DNA of 64,000 nt, from the NCBI RefSeq assembly GCF_019800665.1, contig NZ_JAHVKO010000004.1:62001-126000 (forward strand). Reading direction: 5' to 3'. This DNA comes from Microbulbifer agarilyticus. GTDB lineage: Bacteria > Pseudomonadota > Gammaproteobacteria > Pseudomonadales > Cellvibrionaceae. Position 1 is the stretch's first letter. Each line of letters begins with the position of its first letter. The position numbers and the translations under genes are program-made. This document shows positions 35,762 through 45,227 of the stretch, piece after piece. The notes under the pieces were generated by a model that had not been told where the DNA came from, ran no database searches, and saw only the letters and a program-made list of their open reading frames with translations.

Positions 35762-35798
35762 TAAAAAAACCGACACCTTTCGATGTCGGTTCTTTTTA
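35762..35798. terminator. Bidirectional terminator between receptor gene and fahA
   Basis: ACCGACA (35769-35775) pairs with TGTCGGT (35784-35790), flanked by seven As on the left and CTTTTT on the right, so it works for both converging transcripts. It lies 29 bp after the fahA stop. Confidence 0.85.
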
Positions 35799-35826
35799 TT
35801 CACACGTGTGAATCTGGGCGTCAGCC

Positions 35827-36834
35827 TTACTGTTGCTCTACCACCTGCTCGATGCGGCCAAAAATGGACTGGCCTTTGTCATCCAACATTTCGATGGCGA
35901 TGCTGTCACCGAACTGCATAAACGGCGTGGTGGGCTTGCCGTCCTGGATGGTTTCAATCATGCGAATTTCCGCAATACAGCTGTAACCAACACCACCCTC
36001 TTTCACCGGCTTGCCCGGGCCACCGTCGAGCTTGTTGGATACAGTACCGGAGCCAATAATGGTGCCGGCACCCAGTGGGCGGGTTTTCGCAGCGTGGGCG
36101 ATCAACTGACCAAAATGGAAAGTCATATCCACTCCGGCATTGGGTTCACCGAACTTACCGCCATTCAGGTGGGATACCAGCGGCAGGTGCAGCTTGCCCT
36201 GCTGCCAGGCATCGCCGAGCTGCTCCGGGGTTACACACACCGGGGAGAAGGCACTGGACGGCTTAGACTGGTAGAAGCCAAAGCCCTTGCCGAGTTCGTT
36301 CGGGATCAGGCCACGCAGGGACACGTCATTTACCAGCATCACCAGCTTGATGTGTTTCAGTGCATCGTCGGGGGAAATACCCATGGGCACGTCGTCGGTG
36401 ATGACGGCAATTTCCGCTTCGAAGTCGATGCCGAAGCCTTCGCTCTGCGGCATTACTACCGGCGCACGAGGTGCGAGGAAGGTATCGGAACCACCCTGGT
36501 ACATAAGCGGGTCGGTCCAGAAGCTCTCTGGCATTTCTGCGTTGCGCGCCTTGCGCACCAGCTCAACGTGGTTCACATAGGCACTGCCATCGGCCCAGTG
36601 ATAGGCGCGTGGCAGGGGAGAATGACACATGGCCTGGTCGAAGGTCTCGCCCGCGACTTCACCGCTGTTCAGTTTGCTTTGCAGCGCTTCCAATTGGGTA
36701 GAAACAGTTGCCCACTCATCCAGGGCGCTTTGCAATGTGGGTGCGATTTCGCTGGCATCCGCCATGCGGGTTAAATCATCGCTCACCACGACGAGCTTGC
36801 CGTCGCGGCCACTTTTCAGGCTGGCTAACTTCAC
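35827..36834 (-). CDS. fahA: Fumarylacetoacetase (FAH family)
   Basis: 335 residues from a GTG start with AGAGG eight bases upstream. The C-terminal FAH fold shows the metal-binding Glu pair in FEAEIAV, the DVSLRGLIPNE segment, and GAGTIIGSGTVSN near 265. The SPLPRAYHWADGSAYVNHV region near 70-90 is typical of bacterial fumarylacetoacetases of tyrosine catabolism rather than short 2-hydroxyhepta-dienedioate isomerases. Reaction: 4-fumarylacetoacetate plus water to fumarate and acetoacetate. Last gene of the hpd-VOC-fahA unit. The two preceding steps (homogentisate dioxygenase, maleylacetoacetate isomerase) are not encoded in the window. Confidence 0.9.
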   Translation of the reverse strand: MKLASLKSGRDGKLVVVSDDLTRMADASEIAPTLQSALDEWATVSTQLEALQSKLNSGEVAGETFDQAMCHSPLPRAYHWADGSAYVNHVELVRKARNAEMPESFWTDPLMYQGGSDTFLAPRAPVVMPQSEGFGIDFEAEIAVITDDVPMGISPDDALKHIKLVMLVNDVSLRGLIPNELGKGFGFYQSKPSSAFSPVCVTPEQLGDAWQQGKLHLPLVSHLNGGKFGEPNAGVDMTFHFGQLIAHAAKTRPLGAGTIIGSGTVSNKLDGGPGKPVKEGGVGYSCIAEIRMIETIQDGKPTTPFMQFGDSIAIEMLDDKGQSIFGRIEQVVEQQ

Positions 36835-36862
36835 TGTGCCGTCCTCTTAATAATTGATTGGT

Positions 36863-37411
36863 TTAGGGGTCGAGAGCCTTGAACTCTTCTTCGCCATGCA
36901 TCCAGGCCGCGTGTCGCGGTGCCTTCTTGGTACGCGACCACTCTTCCAGCATATCCTCGGCGACGCGCTTCAACTCCTTGTGCATACCGGGCTTGGCGGT
37001 ATTGGCAGCGAGCTCGATGCGGTGGCCGTTTGGATCAAAGAAATAGATGGATTTAAAAATCGTGTGGTCGGTGGGGCCGAGCACATCGATACCGGCATCT
37101 TCGAGCTTCTGCTTCATCGACAGTAGTTCGTCCATGCTCTCCACTTCCATGGCAATGTGCTGTACCCATTGCGGGGTATTTTCATCGCGGCCCATGTCCG
37201 GGGAATTCGGCAGTTCGAAAAACGCCAGTACATTGCCCTGCCCTGCATCGAGGAACACGTGCATGTAAGGGTCGGGCGCCCCGGTGGAAGGCACCTTGTC
37301 TTCGGCGATCGCGAGCTGGAATTCCATACCGAGGAGATCGCGGTAAAACTCCACGGTCTCCTTGGCATCTTTACAGCGATAGGCCACATGGTGGATTCGT
37401 TGAATCGCCAT
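36863..37411 (-). CDS. VOC (glyoxalase/extradiol dioxygenase-like) protein between hpd and fahA
   Basis: 182 residues. Two beta-alpha-beta-beta-beta modules: IHHVAYRCKD at 6-15 supplies a His, the middle strand GNVLAFFELP an acidic ligand, WVQHIAMEV near 82-90 another His and GHRIELAAN near 130 a Glu, making a metal site probable. A charged C-terminal tail (about 140-182) is extra to the basic fold. It sits 28 bp before fahA and 39 bp after hpd, so it belongs to the tyrosine-degradation operon. It may act on an intermediate of the pathway or on a side product; the reaction is unknown. Confidence 0.85.
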   Translation of the reverse strand: MAIQRIHHVAYRCKDAKETVEFYRDLLGMEFQLAIAEDKVPSTGAPDPYMHVFLDAGQGNVLAFFELPNSPDMGRDENTPQWVQHIAMEVESMDELLSMKQKLEDAGIDVLGPTDHTIFKSIYFFDPNGHRIELAANTAKPGMHKELKRVAEDMLEEWSRTKKAPRHAAWMHGEEEFKALDP

Positions 37412-37450
37412 AGCTATATATCCAAGTTATCCAAAGTGGAACCGGGGCGC

Positions 37451-38542
37451 TTAGGCCGCCGGCTTGTCTTCGTTACCGATCACACCACGCTCGAGCTGGT
37501 CGCGCTCGATGGATTCGAACAGCGCCTTAAAGTTACCTTCACCGAAACCTTCGTCTTCCTTGCGCTGGATAAACTCAAAGAACACCGGGCCGAGCATGTT
37601 GGCGGAGAAGATCTGCAGCAGCAGGCGCGGCTGGCCACCCTCGGTGGTGCCGTCCAGCAGAATGCCGCGAGACTTGAATTCTTCGGTGGGCTCACCGTGT
37701 CCCGGCAGGCGCTCTTCCAGCATGTCGTAGTAGGTGTTCGGCGGCGCAGTCATAAACTCCATGCCGCGCGCCTTGAGGCGATCCCAGCAGGCGATCAGGT
37801 CGTCACAGGCAAAGGCGATGTGCTGGATGCCTTCACCGTTGTACTTCATCAGGAACTCTTCAATCTGACCGCCGCCACCGGCGGCTTCTTCGTTCAGGGG
37901 GATACGGATCTTGCCGTCCGGTGCGGTCATCGCCTTGGACAGCAGACCGGTGTATTCGCCCTTGATGTCGAAGTAGCGGATTTCACGGAAGTTGAACAGG
38001 TCTTCGTAGTACTTGGCCCAGTAGTCCATACGGCCGCGGTATACGTTGTGGGTGAGGTGGTCGAGGGTGTGGAAACCACAACCTTCGGGATGCTTGTCGA
38101 CACCTTCCAGCCACTGGAAGTCGATGTCGTAGATGGTCTCGCCTTCTTTATAACGGTCGATCAGGTACAGGGTGGCACCACCGATGCCCTTGATCGCCGG
38201 CAGACGCAGCTCCATAGGGCCGGTTGCAACATCGACTGGCTGCGCGCCCTTCTTGATCGCTTCGTTGTAGGCAAAGGTGGCGTCTTTAACGCGGAATGCG
38301 AGGCCGCAAGCGGAGGGGCCGTGCTCACGTGCATAGTAGTCGGCGTGGCTGCCTGGCTCGTAATTGGTGATGAAGTTGATATCACCCTGGCGCCACAGTT
38401 CCACATCTTTGGTGCGGTGGCGGGCTACCTTGGTGAAGCCCATGGCCTCGAACACGGTTTCCAGAATGCCCTTCTCAGGTGCAGTGAACTCGACGAATTC
38501 AAAGCCGTCCAGGCCCATGGGGTTCTCAAACAAATCGGCCAT
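37451..38542 (-). CDS. hpd: 4-Hydroxyphenylpyruvate dioxygenase
   Basis: 363 residues from the ATG at 38542, which has GGAGG five bases ahead; upstream in-frame codons lack this. Two VOC domains: the N-terminal non-catalytic half (FEFVEFTAP) and the C-terminal half with the iron triad H162 (LDHLTHNV), H241 ([10 protein letters not shown]) and E323 (VFFEFIQRK), followed by the [15 protein letters not shown] helix that closes the active site. Converts 4-hydroxyphenylpyruvate and oxygen to homogentisate and CO2. First gene of the hpd-VOC-fahA operon, probably controlled at the palindrome near 38640. Confidence 0.96.
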   Translation of the reverse strand: MADLFENPMGLDGFEFVEFTAPEKGILETVFEAMGFTKVARHRTKDVELWRQGDINFITNYEPGSHADYYAREHGPSACGLAFRVKDATFAYNEAIKKGAQPVDVATGPMELRLPAIKGIGGATLYLIDRYKEGETIYDIDFQWLEGVDKHPEGCGFHTLDHLTHNVYRGRMDYWAKYYEDLFNFREIRYFDIKGEYTGLLSKAMTAPDGKIRIPLNEEAAGGGGQIEEFLMKYNGEGIQHIAFACDDLIACWDRLKARGMEFMTAPPNTYYDMLEERLPGHGEPTEEFKSRGILLDGTTEGGQPRLLLQIFSANMLGPVFFEFIQRKEDEGFGEGNFKALFESIERDQLERGVIGNEDKPAA

Positions 38543-38881
38543 GTGATCCTCCGTTATACAGGATTCGTTATTAGGACCAGGGATGCGGCTTGTGGCCGCT
38601 CGGTCCACTTGGTTTCAGGTGCAACGAATTTAGTTACGCGTGTAACTAATGTCAATAGGTAGATGGGACAGCCCATCTATTGATAGATCCAGAATGGCGA
38701 TTTGGGAGGGAAATAAGTGACTAAGAGGGAGATTTCAGTCTAAATCTGAATTTGACCGCAAAACGGCTGCAGTTAGATCAAGTACGTGCCGGGCACACAC
38801 TTTTCATTTTCCGTAAACTTCTAGCGAAAATGATTGAATACCGAGCTGGACTAAGTCCGATACGGGCACTGCCAAGTTCAC
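38543..38881. other. Intergenic region with hpd control region and a distal inverted repeat
   Basis: About 340 bp without a gene. The left half is the hpd promoter region with the operator candidate at 38630-38649. The right half, downstream of the CpsB-type gene, holds an inverted repeat TCATTTTC/GAAAATGA at 38804-38811 and 38826-38833 with a 14-base loop; it has no proper T-run and is at best a weak terminator. Confidence 0.5.
38630..38649. promoter_or_regulatory. Palindromic operator candidate upstream of hpd
   Basis: TTAGTTAC (38630-38637) and GTAACTAA (38642-38649) are perfect arms around GCGT. It lies 88-107 bp before the hpd start codon, inside the expected promoter region of the hpd-VOC-fahA operon. 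The size and symmetry suit a dimeric repressor such as a MarR, TetR or IclR type; no regulator gene is adjacent. Confidence 0.55.
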
Positions 38882-39616
38882 TCAGGGCAGGAAAGTCCGC
38901 TCACGGACAATTTTTTCAGGGTTGTCCCTGACCAGCTGCCAGGCGAGTGATTCACCCACAATCTCTTCAGCGGCTTTGCGGCCTTCCGCCAGGTTTGGAG
39001 GGCGCCGGATTATATGGTGCGCGTCAGTGGCCAATACGGTGACCAAACCTTGCTTGAGAATTTGCTTCGCGCGCACCTGTGCTGGCATCCCAAACTGTCC
39101 CACCAGAGCACCTGCAGTAACCTGAAATAAACAACCCACATCTACGAGAGGCTTGATTCGGCCAAGATCCCGCAAAATCTCTTTGTTCCGCTCCGGGTGC
39201 GCGATCATAGCGCGTATATTTTGACGAGCCAGCCAGCCGACCAAATTCGTAATACCCGCAGGAATATGACTATGCGGCATTTCTAACAAGATGATGGGAT
39301 CACCTTCCCAGTGACCGAGCGCAGGTAGCTGACCGGAAGAGACAAGGTTTATAAGGTCCTCCGATACTCGTATCTCTGCGGCAAGGGCAAATTTGACACC
39401 AAGATCTTCATCCGCAGGGAGCTGGTCGAGAAACTTGCGAAAGGCATTACCAATTGAGTTCACCGTGTTGGGGTAACGCCCCGGGTGAATATGCGGCGTT
39501 GCCACGATATGAGTGATGCCATTTGCTGCAGCAGCACGAACCAGACGCATGCTGTGTTCGAACGTGCGAGGGCCGTCATCTATGCCCGGCAGAAAATGGT
39601 GATGGAGATCTATCAT
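38882..39616 (-). CDS. CpsB/CapC-type PHP-domain tyrosine-protein phosphatase
   Basis: 244 residues with the PHP metal motifs in order: DLHHHFLPGIDDGP at 3-16, ATPHIHPG near 40, a Glu at AAEIRV near 79, MIAHPERN near 136 and ATDAHH near 195. This family dephosphorylates BY-kinases and is typical of Gram-positive capsule loci (CpsB, YwqE) but also occurs in Gram-negative EPS clusters. It is the last gene of the minus-strand assembly operon, 145 bp after the BY-kinase, with a stable hairpin in between. Predicted role: reset the phosphorylation of the tyrosine cluster of that kinase. Confidence 0.92.
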   Translation of the reverse strand: MIDLHHHFLPGIDDGPRTFEHSMRLVRAAAANGITHIVATPHIHPGRYPNTVNSIGNAFRKFLDQLPADEDLGVKFALAAEIRVSEDLINLVSSGQLPALGHWEGDPIILLEMPHSHIPAGITNLVGWLARQNIRAMIAHPERNKEILRDLGRIKPLVDVGCLFQVTAGALVGQFGMPAQVRAKQILKQGLVTVLATDAHHIIRRPPNLAEGRKAAEEIVGESLAWQLVRDNPEKIVRERTFLP

Positions 39617-39713
39617 GCGAGAATACTACCGCATTTAACGCGCATAGATCGTAAAATCGAGAGTCAGGTAAAGGCTCACCTATACCAGGACCAGAGCCCA
39701 GGGCGAATCACCA

Positions 39714-39738
39714 AGGAGCGCTGCCGGATAGCGCTCCT
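39714..39738 (-). other. Intercistronic hairpin between BY-kinase and phosphatase genes
   Basis: AGGAGCGCT (39714-39722) and AGCGCTCCT (39730-39738) form a perfect 9-bp stem with a seven-base loop, 24 bp after the kinase stop. There is no T-run, so it should stabilise or separate the upstream mRNA rather than end it, lowering phosphatase expression. Confidence 0.55.
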
Positions 39739-39761
39739 GCCCGCCAAAATTCTGACTCTAC

Positions 39762-41945
39762 CTAATGTGCGTAGTCCGGATAATGTCCGTAATATTGGTC
39801 TGAATAGGCTCCGCGACGCTTCATAACAACGCTATTTAGGACGACCCCTTCTGGCTTCACTCCTAAGTTAAGTAGACGTGAGATACCGGCACGGATAACA
39901 CCGATTCTCGTTTCTTCGGCCCGCACGACATAAAGCACAGAACAGACTAGTCTCGAGATGACCAATACATCACTCACGGCTTGTACCGGTGGAGTGTCGA
40001 TAATAATACGGTCATATTTTCCGCGGAGTTCCTTAATCAGCTTTTGGAACTGAGAAGAGCCAAGCAGTCGCTGCGGATCTTCCGGTCGAATTCCCGCGGG
40101 AATGATATCAATACCGCTTCTTTCGTCTTTCACCACGCATTCATCGACGGTAAAGCGACCGGACAAAATATCCGCGAGACCCGGGCGACTCGGCGCAACA
40201 GAAAACCTTCGACCAACGGAGGGCCGCCGCATATCAGCATCTATTAGCAGCACTTTTTCCAACTGACCGAGAGAGAAGGAGAGATTGGTCGATATCGTCG
40301 TTTTGCCTTCTGATGGTGCAGACGAGGTAACGCAAATTACATCCGCCTTATCATCCATGCGCGATAACACAACACCTGTACGCAAAGAGCGAATAGCCTC
40401 GGAGAATTGTGGCTGGCTGGAGTCAAAGTATGTGTACAAATCGAGCTGCTCATCCTTCTTTAGGGAAAGCTCCGGTACCATACCCAAAAGCGGCAGACCA
40501 ATTTTCCGACCCACATCCTGCGGATCGCGAATACCACTTTTCAATAAGTCCAATAAAATTACGATTCCCGCACCAAGGCCTGCACTGGCAAAAAACGCAA
40601 ACAGAATGAGAAGCTGCTTTTTCGATGCGAGTGGTCGACGCGGAATTACCGCAGGGTCCGCCACGCGAGCGGCTGTGGTTTCATAGTCAGAGACCTCCCG
40701 GGTCTCCTTAAACCGTGTTAGGAAAGTGTTGTAGAGCTGCCGGTTAACCTCTACTTCGCGCTTCAGTTCATCGTAACGAATTTCTTTTTGCGCAACATTT
40801 TGCAAGCTCGATTTGGCACCTGAGAGCTCGGCCTCCAACCCGTATACCTTTTGCGCGGCCTGCTCATAATCCACCTCAATACTTGCGACCAGCTTGCGAA
40901 TTTCCGTTCTCAACTGTGCACGCGCACTCGCCAGCTCATCTTGTGCTGCAAGCATCGTCGGGTGTTTCGGGCCGTAACGCCGCGCCAGCTCTGTGACCCC
41001 TAACTGGGCATTTGTCACTGACTGACTGGCTGCCTGAATCAAGGGGTGATTCAGTACCTCAGGCTGGCTCAAAAACGATTCTTCCGGCACATCCTTGGGC
41101 CGCACCTGGTTATACAACAACCTGACGTCTTTCAGTTCGCGCTTGGCTTCCAGCAATTGCTGCATCGTCTCGTTTAACTCTTGCGAGGCTAACCCTCTTA
41201 CTCCTTGCAGATCGACGAGATCTTCTTGCTGCTGAAACTGATTCAGCGCGTGCTCCGATAGCTCCAATCTGTCACGAAGACTCTCAAGGCGCTCACTCAA
41301 CCAACTCGTCGCTTTTTCAGTGACGTCGCTGCGAACAGTCTGTTGTTCTGCAATATAGGCACGAGCCACGGCGTTAGGGATTGCGGCAGCAAGCGATGGT
41401 GAGTAACTCTCGTAGGAAAGTTTGATTAACTTGGTATTGCGAACCGGCGAAACTTTGATATTTTTCGCAATAATGTTAATGATTCGCTCACGCTGAATTC
41501 GCGCTTTTTCCTCAGGGCCAGCGTTTTGGACAGCGGCTTCAATCCCAAACAGAGACTTAATATTGGCTTTTAGAGACGGCTTTGGTGCTTGATTAAAGAT
41601 TTCGTGATTGACCAGATCTAAGTCATCTACCACTCGCGCCGCTATCCCACGGGAACGCAACATTTCCACCTGCGTCATAAGAAATTCTCGACGCTGGACA
41701 CCGGCCTCATAAACATCTCGAATGGATACAAGATTGGCCTGATTACCACCGAGCAACAGCGTAGCCGTTGCCTGATAGCGATCAGGAATATTTTGAACTG
41801 AAAAGTAGGCAACAACGGTCATTAGGATAGCAAAGGCTATGATGAACCATTTTCGCTCATATACAGAAAAAAATAGAGCTACCAGGTCAATATTACCAAC
41901 CTGCGAAGACTCACCCTCTTCCGTGTTGTTCGTATACTTCTCCAT
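39762..41945 (-). CDS. Wzc-type polysaccharide co-polymerase and BY-family tyrosine autokinase
   Basis: 727 residues. A Wzz domain begins near 18, with membrane helices at about 33-50 and 443-465 bracketing a long periplasmic coiled-coil (about 205-420). The cytoplasmic kinase domain has Walker A SSAPSEGKT at 541-549, Walker A' VLLIDADMRRP at 565-575 and a Walker B IIIDTPP segment near 650, and ends in a Tyr cluster (AYSDQYYGHYPDY) that would be autophosphorylated. Controls chain length and export of exopolysaccharide with the Wza-like protein. It starts eight bases after the wza-like stop. Confidence 0.95.
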   Translation of the reverse strand: MEKYTNNTEEGESSQVGNIDLVALFFSVYERKWFIIAFAILMTVVAYFSVQNIPDRYQATATLLLGGNQANLVSIRDVYEAGVQRREFLMTQVEMLRSRGIAARVVDDLDLVNHEIFNQAPKPSLKANIKSLFGIEAAVQNAGPEEKARIQRERIINIIAKNIKVSPVRNTKLIKLSYESYSPSLAAAIPNAVARAYIAEQQTVRSDVTEKATSWLSERLESLRDRLELSEHALNQFQQQEDLVDLQGVRGLASQELNETMQQLLEAKRELKDVRLLYNQVRPKDVPEESFLSQPEVLNHPLIQAASQSVTNAQLGVTELARRYGPKHPTMLAAQDELASARAQLRTEIRKLVASIEVDYEQAAQKVYGLEAELSGAKSSLQNVAQKEIRYDELKREVEVNRQLYNTFLTRFKETREVSDYETTAARVADPAVIPRRPLASKKQLLILFAFFASAGLGAGIVILLDLLKSGIRDPQDVGRKIGLPLLGMVPELSLKKDEQLDLYTYFDSSQPQFSEAIRSLRTGVVLSRMDDKADVICVTSSAPSEGKTTISTNLSFSLGQLEKVLLIDADMRRPSVGRRFSVAPSRPGLADILSGRFTVDECVVKDERSGIDIIPAGIRPEDPQRLLGSSQFQKLIKELRGKYDRIIIDTPPVQAVSDVLVISRLVCSVLYVVRAEETRIGVIRAGISRLLNLGVKPEGVVLNSVVMKRRGAYSDQYYGHYPDYAH

Positions 41946-41953
41946 ATAGTTAT

Positions 41954-42517
41954 CTAAAAGAATCCTTGTTCGATAGTGATGACATCACCCGGCTGAAGTT
42001 TTGTCGACATGTCTGCCCGGACTTTCTGATTTTCAGCCATGCCCTCGCGGGTGAGAAAAATTCTTTTTTCAGATCCTCTTTCTGTCATACCCTGAGCAAG
42101 TGCTGCGGCCTTACCGACGGTAAGACCGGGCTGATAACTGTAACCACCGGGCGCCTGCACTTCGCCATAGATAAATACCTGCCGATACTCGGTTACCGAG
42201 ACCGTAACACTCGGGCTGATCAAATAATCCCCTTTCAGTCCTCGCAGAATCAAATTCTCAAGTTCTGCAGGGGTAAGTCCGCTTACTTTCAACTCACCTA
42301 AAAACGGATAATTGACAACACCGGACTCCCCCAGCATTACATCAACACTCAAGTCGCTCTCACCGTAGACGCGGATTGAAATACTGTCTCCTGAATCGAT
42401 GCGATATTCGGGGGTAGCAGCTTTCACCAGAGATGCTTGGAATATAAGGCCAAAGAAAATAGCGATCGTTGCCTGAAGCGATCCGAATAGATACTTAAAA
42501 GTGGTGCGATGCATCAT
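41954..42517 (-). CDS. Wza-like polysaccharide export protein
   Basis: 187 residues from the ATG at 42517, with GAAGAG upstream; a TTG overlapping the previous stop is in frame but less likely. After a signal peptide comes a Poly_export domain (YRIDSGDSISIRVYGESDLSVDV) and one SLBB domain (VFIYGEVQAPGGYSYQPGLTVGKAAALAQG). No lipobox Cys is present and the protein is about half the length of E. coli Wza, so it lacks the C-terminal outer-membrane helix; the barrel protein encoded next to it may provide the outer-membrane channel. Confidence 0.9.
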   Translation of the reverse strand: MMHRTTFKYLFGSLQATIAIFFGLIFQASLVKAATPEYRIDSGDSISIRVYGESDLSVDVMLGESGVVNYPFLGELKVSGLTPAELENLILRGLKGDYLISPSVTVSVTEYRQVFIYGEVQAPGGYSYQPGLTVGKAAALAQGMTERGSEKRIFLTREGMAENQKVRADMSTKLQPGDVITIEQGFF

Positions 42518-42528
42518 AGATCCGCTCT

Positions 42529-43740
42529 TCAAAGTGGAGCCTCAATACCAACAAAGTACCGGGTATTTTGCAGGCTAGCAGGAACTTGTTCTGTCTCATT
42601 TTTCAGGTCAATCAGCCCCATCTGTAACTGAAGCCACTCCAACGGCTGATAACGCAAAGAAAAGCGTGATCGGGAAACCAAATCCGTACGCTCTATTCCT
42701 ACAAACTCACCTTCAGACTTACTGAAGGACATATCGCTGCTAAAACTTCCCGACCACTGATGCGACCAAGAGAACACACGGCTGTCAACATCAACGAAAT
42801 CGGCGACACCAGCTGCCTCCTGGGCATTTCGACCAACAGTTATTGACAGAGTGCTGTAGGTGCGTGGGCGCCACAACGCCGTAATGTCCCAGCGCGGTCC
42901 GCTAAAATCCGGACGCTCGTCCGCAGCAAAAGAGCGCTGCAACTCACCCATGCGAACCTGGATACTAGTTTTCGGCAGTCCATAGGTAATGCTACCCATG
43001 ATGGACCGCTCTTTACTGTCTCTCGAAACGATGTCATCGACCTCGACATAGTCGAGCTCGCGATCAATGACTTGCACACCAACAGACCACTGCTCTGTTA
43101 ACGCATAGTCGCTATCCAACAAATTATAGGTGTCCGTAAAGTCGCGAGATGAATCTTCAAATTCGTTCTCCTGGAAACCGTGTGTAACCTGCGTTTGCAA
43201 CAATCCGTTCTGCCGACCGAGTTGTAAGGCGATATCTGTACTGGGCCGCTTTACTCTCTCTGCCTCAATCAAAATCGGCGCGAGACCGGCATCCGGCGCA
43301 CGACCTAAAGACTGCGCTACGTCAACATAACCAGCAGACACATTTACGCCCAGAAAAGATGCCGCACGCCATTGCCAACCCAGGTCAGCGATGTAGTCTG
43401 TATATTCTTGCCGTGTATCACTCTGATATACACCGTGCGTACCCACCACATCCACTTCGAGGCTGGTGATATCGGTCTCGCGAGCCCATCGGACCTTGGG
43501 TGAGACTCTTGTTACCCAGTCATCCTGCTGGTTATCTACCGTGAGGAATACATTGTCATCATATTCCCGCTCCAGAAGCAGGCTACTGGTCATCTCAATA
43601 CCCGCTGGCAGAGCCACCGTGATGCCATGCGCATCATGCGTCAAAAACGGTGCACAAATACCAAGCAAACATACCGCCGCGCAAGAGGCTTTTCGTCGCG
43701 GTAAATTTTTCTCGAATTGAGCAAAACGTAAAGATTGCAT
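42529..43740 (-). CDS. Outer-membrane beta-barrel protein of the EPS operon, EpsL-like
   Basis: 403 residues with a signal peptide (cleavage near residue 39) and then regular alternating strands with aromatic ends (for example LLLEREYDDNVFLT, WSVGVQVIDRELDYVEV, SRFSLRYQPLEWLQLQMGLIDL), ending in a short strand ARYFVGIEAPL-like terminus. This is the outer-membrane beta-barrel type found in EPS operons beside short SLBB exporters. Predicted role: outer-membrane passage or secretion of the polymer. Its stop overlaps the region leading into the wza-like gene, indicating coupling. Confidence 0.82.
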   Translation of the reverse strand: MQSLRFAQFEKNLPRRKASCAAVCLLGICAPFLTHDAHGITVALPAGIEMTSSLLLEREYDDNVFLTVDNQQDDWVTRVSPKVRWARETDITSLEVDVVGTHGVYQSDTRQEYTDYIADLGWQWRAASFLGVNVSAGYVDVAQSLGRAPDAGLAPILIEAERVKRPSTDIALQLGRQNGLLQTQVTHGFQENEFEDSSRDFTDTYNLLDSDYALTEQWSVGVQVIDRELDYVEVDDIVSRDSKERSIMGSITYGLPKTSIQVRMGELQRSFAADERPDFSGPRWDITALWRPRTYSTLSITVGRNAQEAAGVADFVDVDSRVFSWSHQWSGSFSSDMSFSKSEGEFVGIERTDLVSRSRFSLRYQPLEWLQLQMGLIDLKNETEQVPASLQNTRYFVGIEAPL

Positions 43741-43790
43741 TATATTCCGAGCCCTTCTTTTGAAGTGAAATGTCTCAGTAGACGAGTCAC

Positions 43791-45227
43791 TTAATAGGCG
43801 TTCTTATGATAAAAGCCGCGATATATAGTCAGAAAAACGATCCGCAAGTCGAGAATGATTGACCAACGACGAATGTATTCGAGATCGTATTCCACGCGAC
43901 GGCTCATCTTGTCCAGCGTATCTGTTTCTCCGCGGAAACCTTTGATTTGGGCGAGGCCTGTAATACCCGGCTTTACCTTGTGCCGCAGCATGTAACCATT
44001 CACAAGGTTGCGATACTCTTCATTGTGCGCTACGGCATGCGGCCTGGGGCCAACGATGGACATGGTGCCACGCAACACGTTGAAAAACTGCGGTAATTCA
44101 TCGAGCGATGTACGCCGCAAGATTCGTCCAACGGTCGTAATTCTCTGATCCCCACTTTTTGCCTGCACGACTTTTTCACCATCATCCATGGCAGTCATGC
44201 TGCGGAACTTCCAAACATAGATGGTACGTCCATCAAGACCATATCGTCTCTGTTTGAATATTACTGGTCCAGGGGACGAGCACTTAACTGCGAGGGCAAT
44301 CAAGAGCATTAATGGTGAGATCGCGACAAGGATCGCGGTCGCAAGTACCAGATCCTCAAGTCTCTTAAGCCACCCGTCAAATCCTTGGATCGGTGTATCA
44401 AATACACTTAGCAGGCTGCTCCCACCCACCTGATGCCAGCGCGCATGGAGCATTTTCGCAACAAAGAAATTTGGAAGAATATGTACGGTCGCGGTGGTAT
44501 CTGAGAATTTATCCAGAATCTCACTGATGAGATCTTCCGCGCGCATCGGCAACGCAATAAATACAACATCCAATTCGCCAGAACGACCTTTTGCAACTGC
44601 ATCATCGACGCTACCCAGTACATTAAAGTCTGAGTCCATAATACGGCGTGATGCTAGGTCCTCTGCTTCAGTGACCTGATAAAACCCGCTCACGCGGATG
44701 CCATGCTGAGGGTTTACCGAGAGGTCTTTAGCGAGCTTGAAGCCTGAATCGGTACAGCCAATGATGACAGCATTGCGGGTATTTCTGCCGCGAACGCGAA
44801 TAAAGAAGAGCAACTGACGGAGACAAAAACGCCAGAACGCAAGTCCGAAAAAGGTAAACACCAACCACGCGGCAACCGCCGGACGCAGAAAATCAGCCGC
44901 GAATGCGTTGAAAGAATACGCGAGGATGATAAGGAATATACACACTGCTACCCACGCGACCGTCACTGTACCCAGAATACGTACATACGTTTCGCCACGC
45001 CAGGATCGATACAATTCGACCGATTCAGCAATAAACGCGAAGCTAACCGACGCCAGAAGCCCGGCGATCAACCAGTCTTTGTCTGGCGTGACATTAAAGT
45101 ATGCCAGACACGCATAAAGTACGCCCTGAATCAGCAATACATCGAAAAGTCGATAGAGCGCTATGATTCCACTCTGCCGACTGCGGACCCATCCTTGTTC
45201 CACGAGAACCCCCTGAGGTGAGATCAA
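43791..45227 (-). CDS. Undecaprenyl-phosphate sugar-1-phosphate transferase (initiating EPS enzyme)
   Basis: About 478 residues. No ATG is in frame near the start: I use the TTG at 45227, which has GGAG five bases ahead; a GTG at 45206 (after AGGGGG) and a TTG at 45269 are alternatives. Four membrane helices and a CoA_binding_3-type Rossmann segment (NAVIIGCTDSGFKLAKDL) are followed by another helix and the catalytic bacterial sugar transferase domain with KFRSM, DELPQFFNVLRGTMSIVGPRPH and KPGITGLAQIKG. Transfers a hexose-1-phosphate, probably glucose, to the lipid carrier to begin the repeat unit. First gene of the five-gene assembly operon. Confidence 0.93.
   Translation of the reverse strand: MISPQGVLVEQGWVRSRQSGIIALYRLFDVLLIQGVLYACLAYFNVTPDKDWLIAGLLASVSFAFIAESVELYRSWRGETYVRILGTVTVAWVAVCIFLIILAYSFNAFAADFLRPAVAAWLVFTFFGLAFWRFCLRQLLFFIRVRGRNTRNAVIIGCTDSGFKLAKDLSVNPQHGIRVSGFYQVTEAEDLASRRIMDSDFNVLGSVDDAVAKGRSGELDVVFIALPMRAEDLISEILDKFSDTTATVHILPNFFVAKMLHARWHQVGGSSLLSVFDTPIQGFDGWLKRLEDLVLATAILVAISPLMLLIALAVKCSSPGPVIFKQRRYGLDGRTIYVWKFRSMTAMDDGEKVVQAKSGDQRITTVGRILRRTSLDELPQFFNVLRGTMSIVGPRPHAVAHNEEYRNLVNGYMLRHKVKPGITGLAQIKGFRGETDTLDKMSRRVEYDLEYIRRWSIILDLRIVFLTIYRGFYHKNAY

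Noticed and set aside
37157..38662. Open frame of 501 codons on the plus strand across the VOC and hpd genes
   Set aside because: Antisense to two clearly conserved genes and spanning their intergenic gap. The translation shows only reversed-codon composition.
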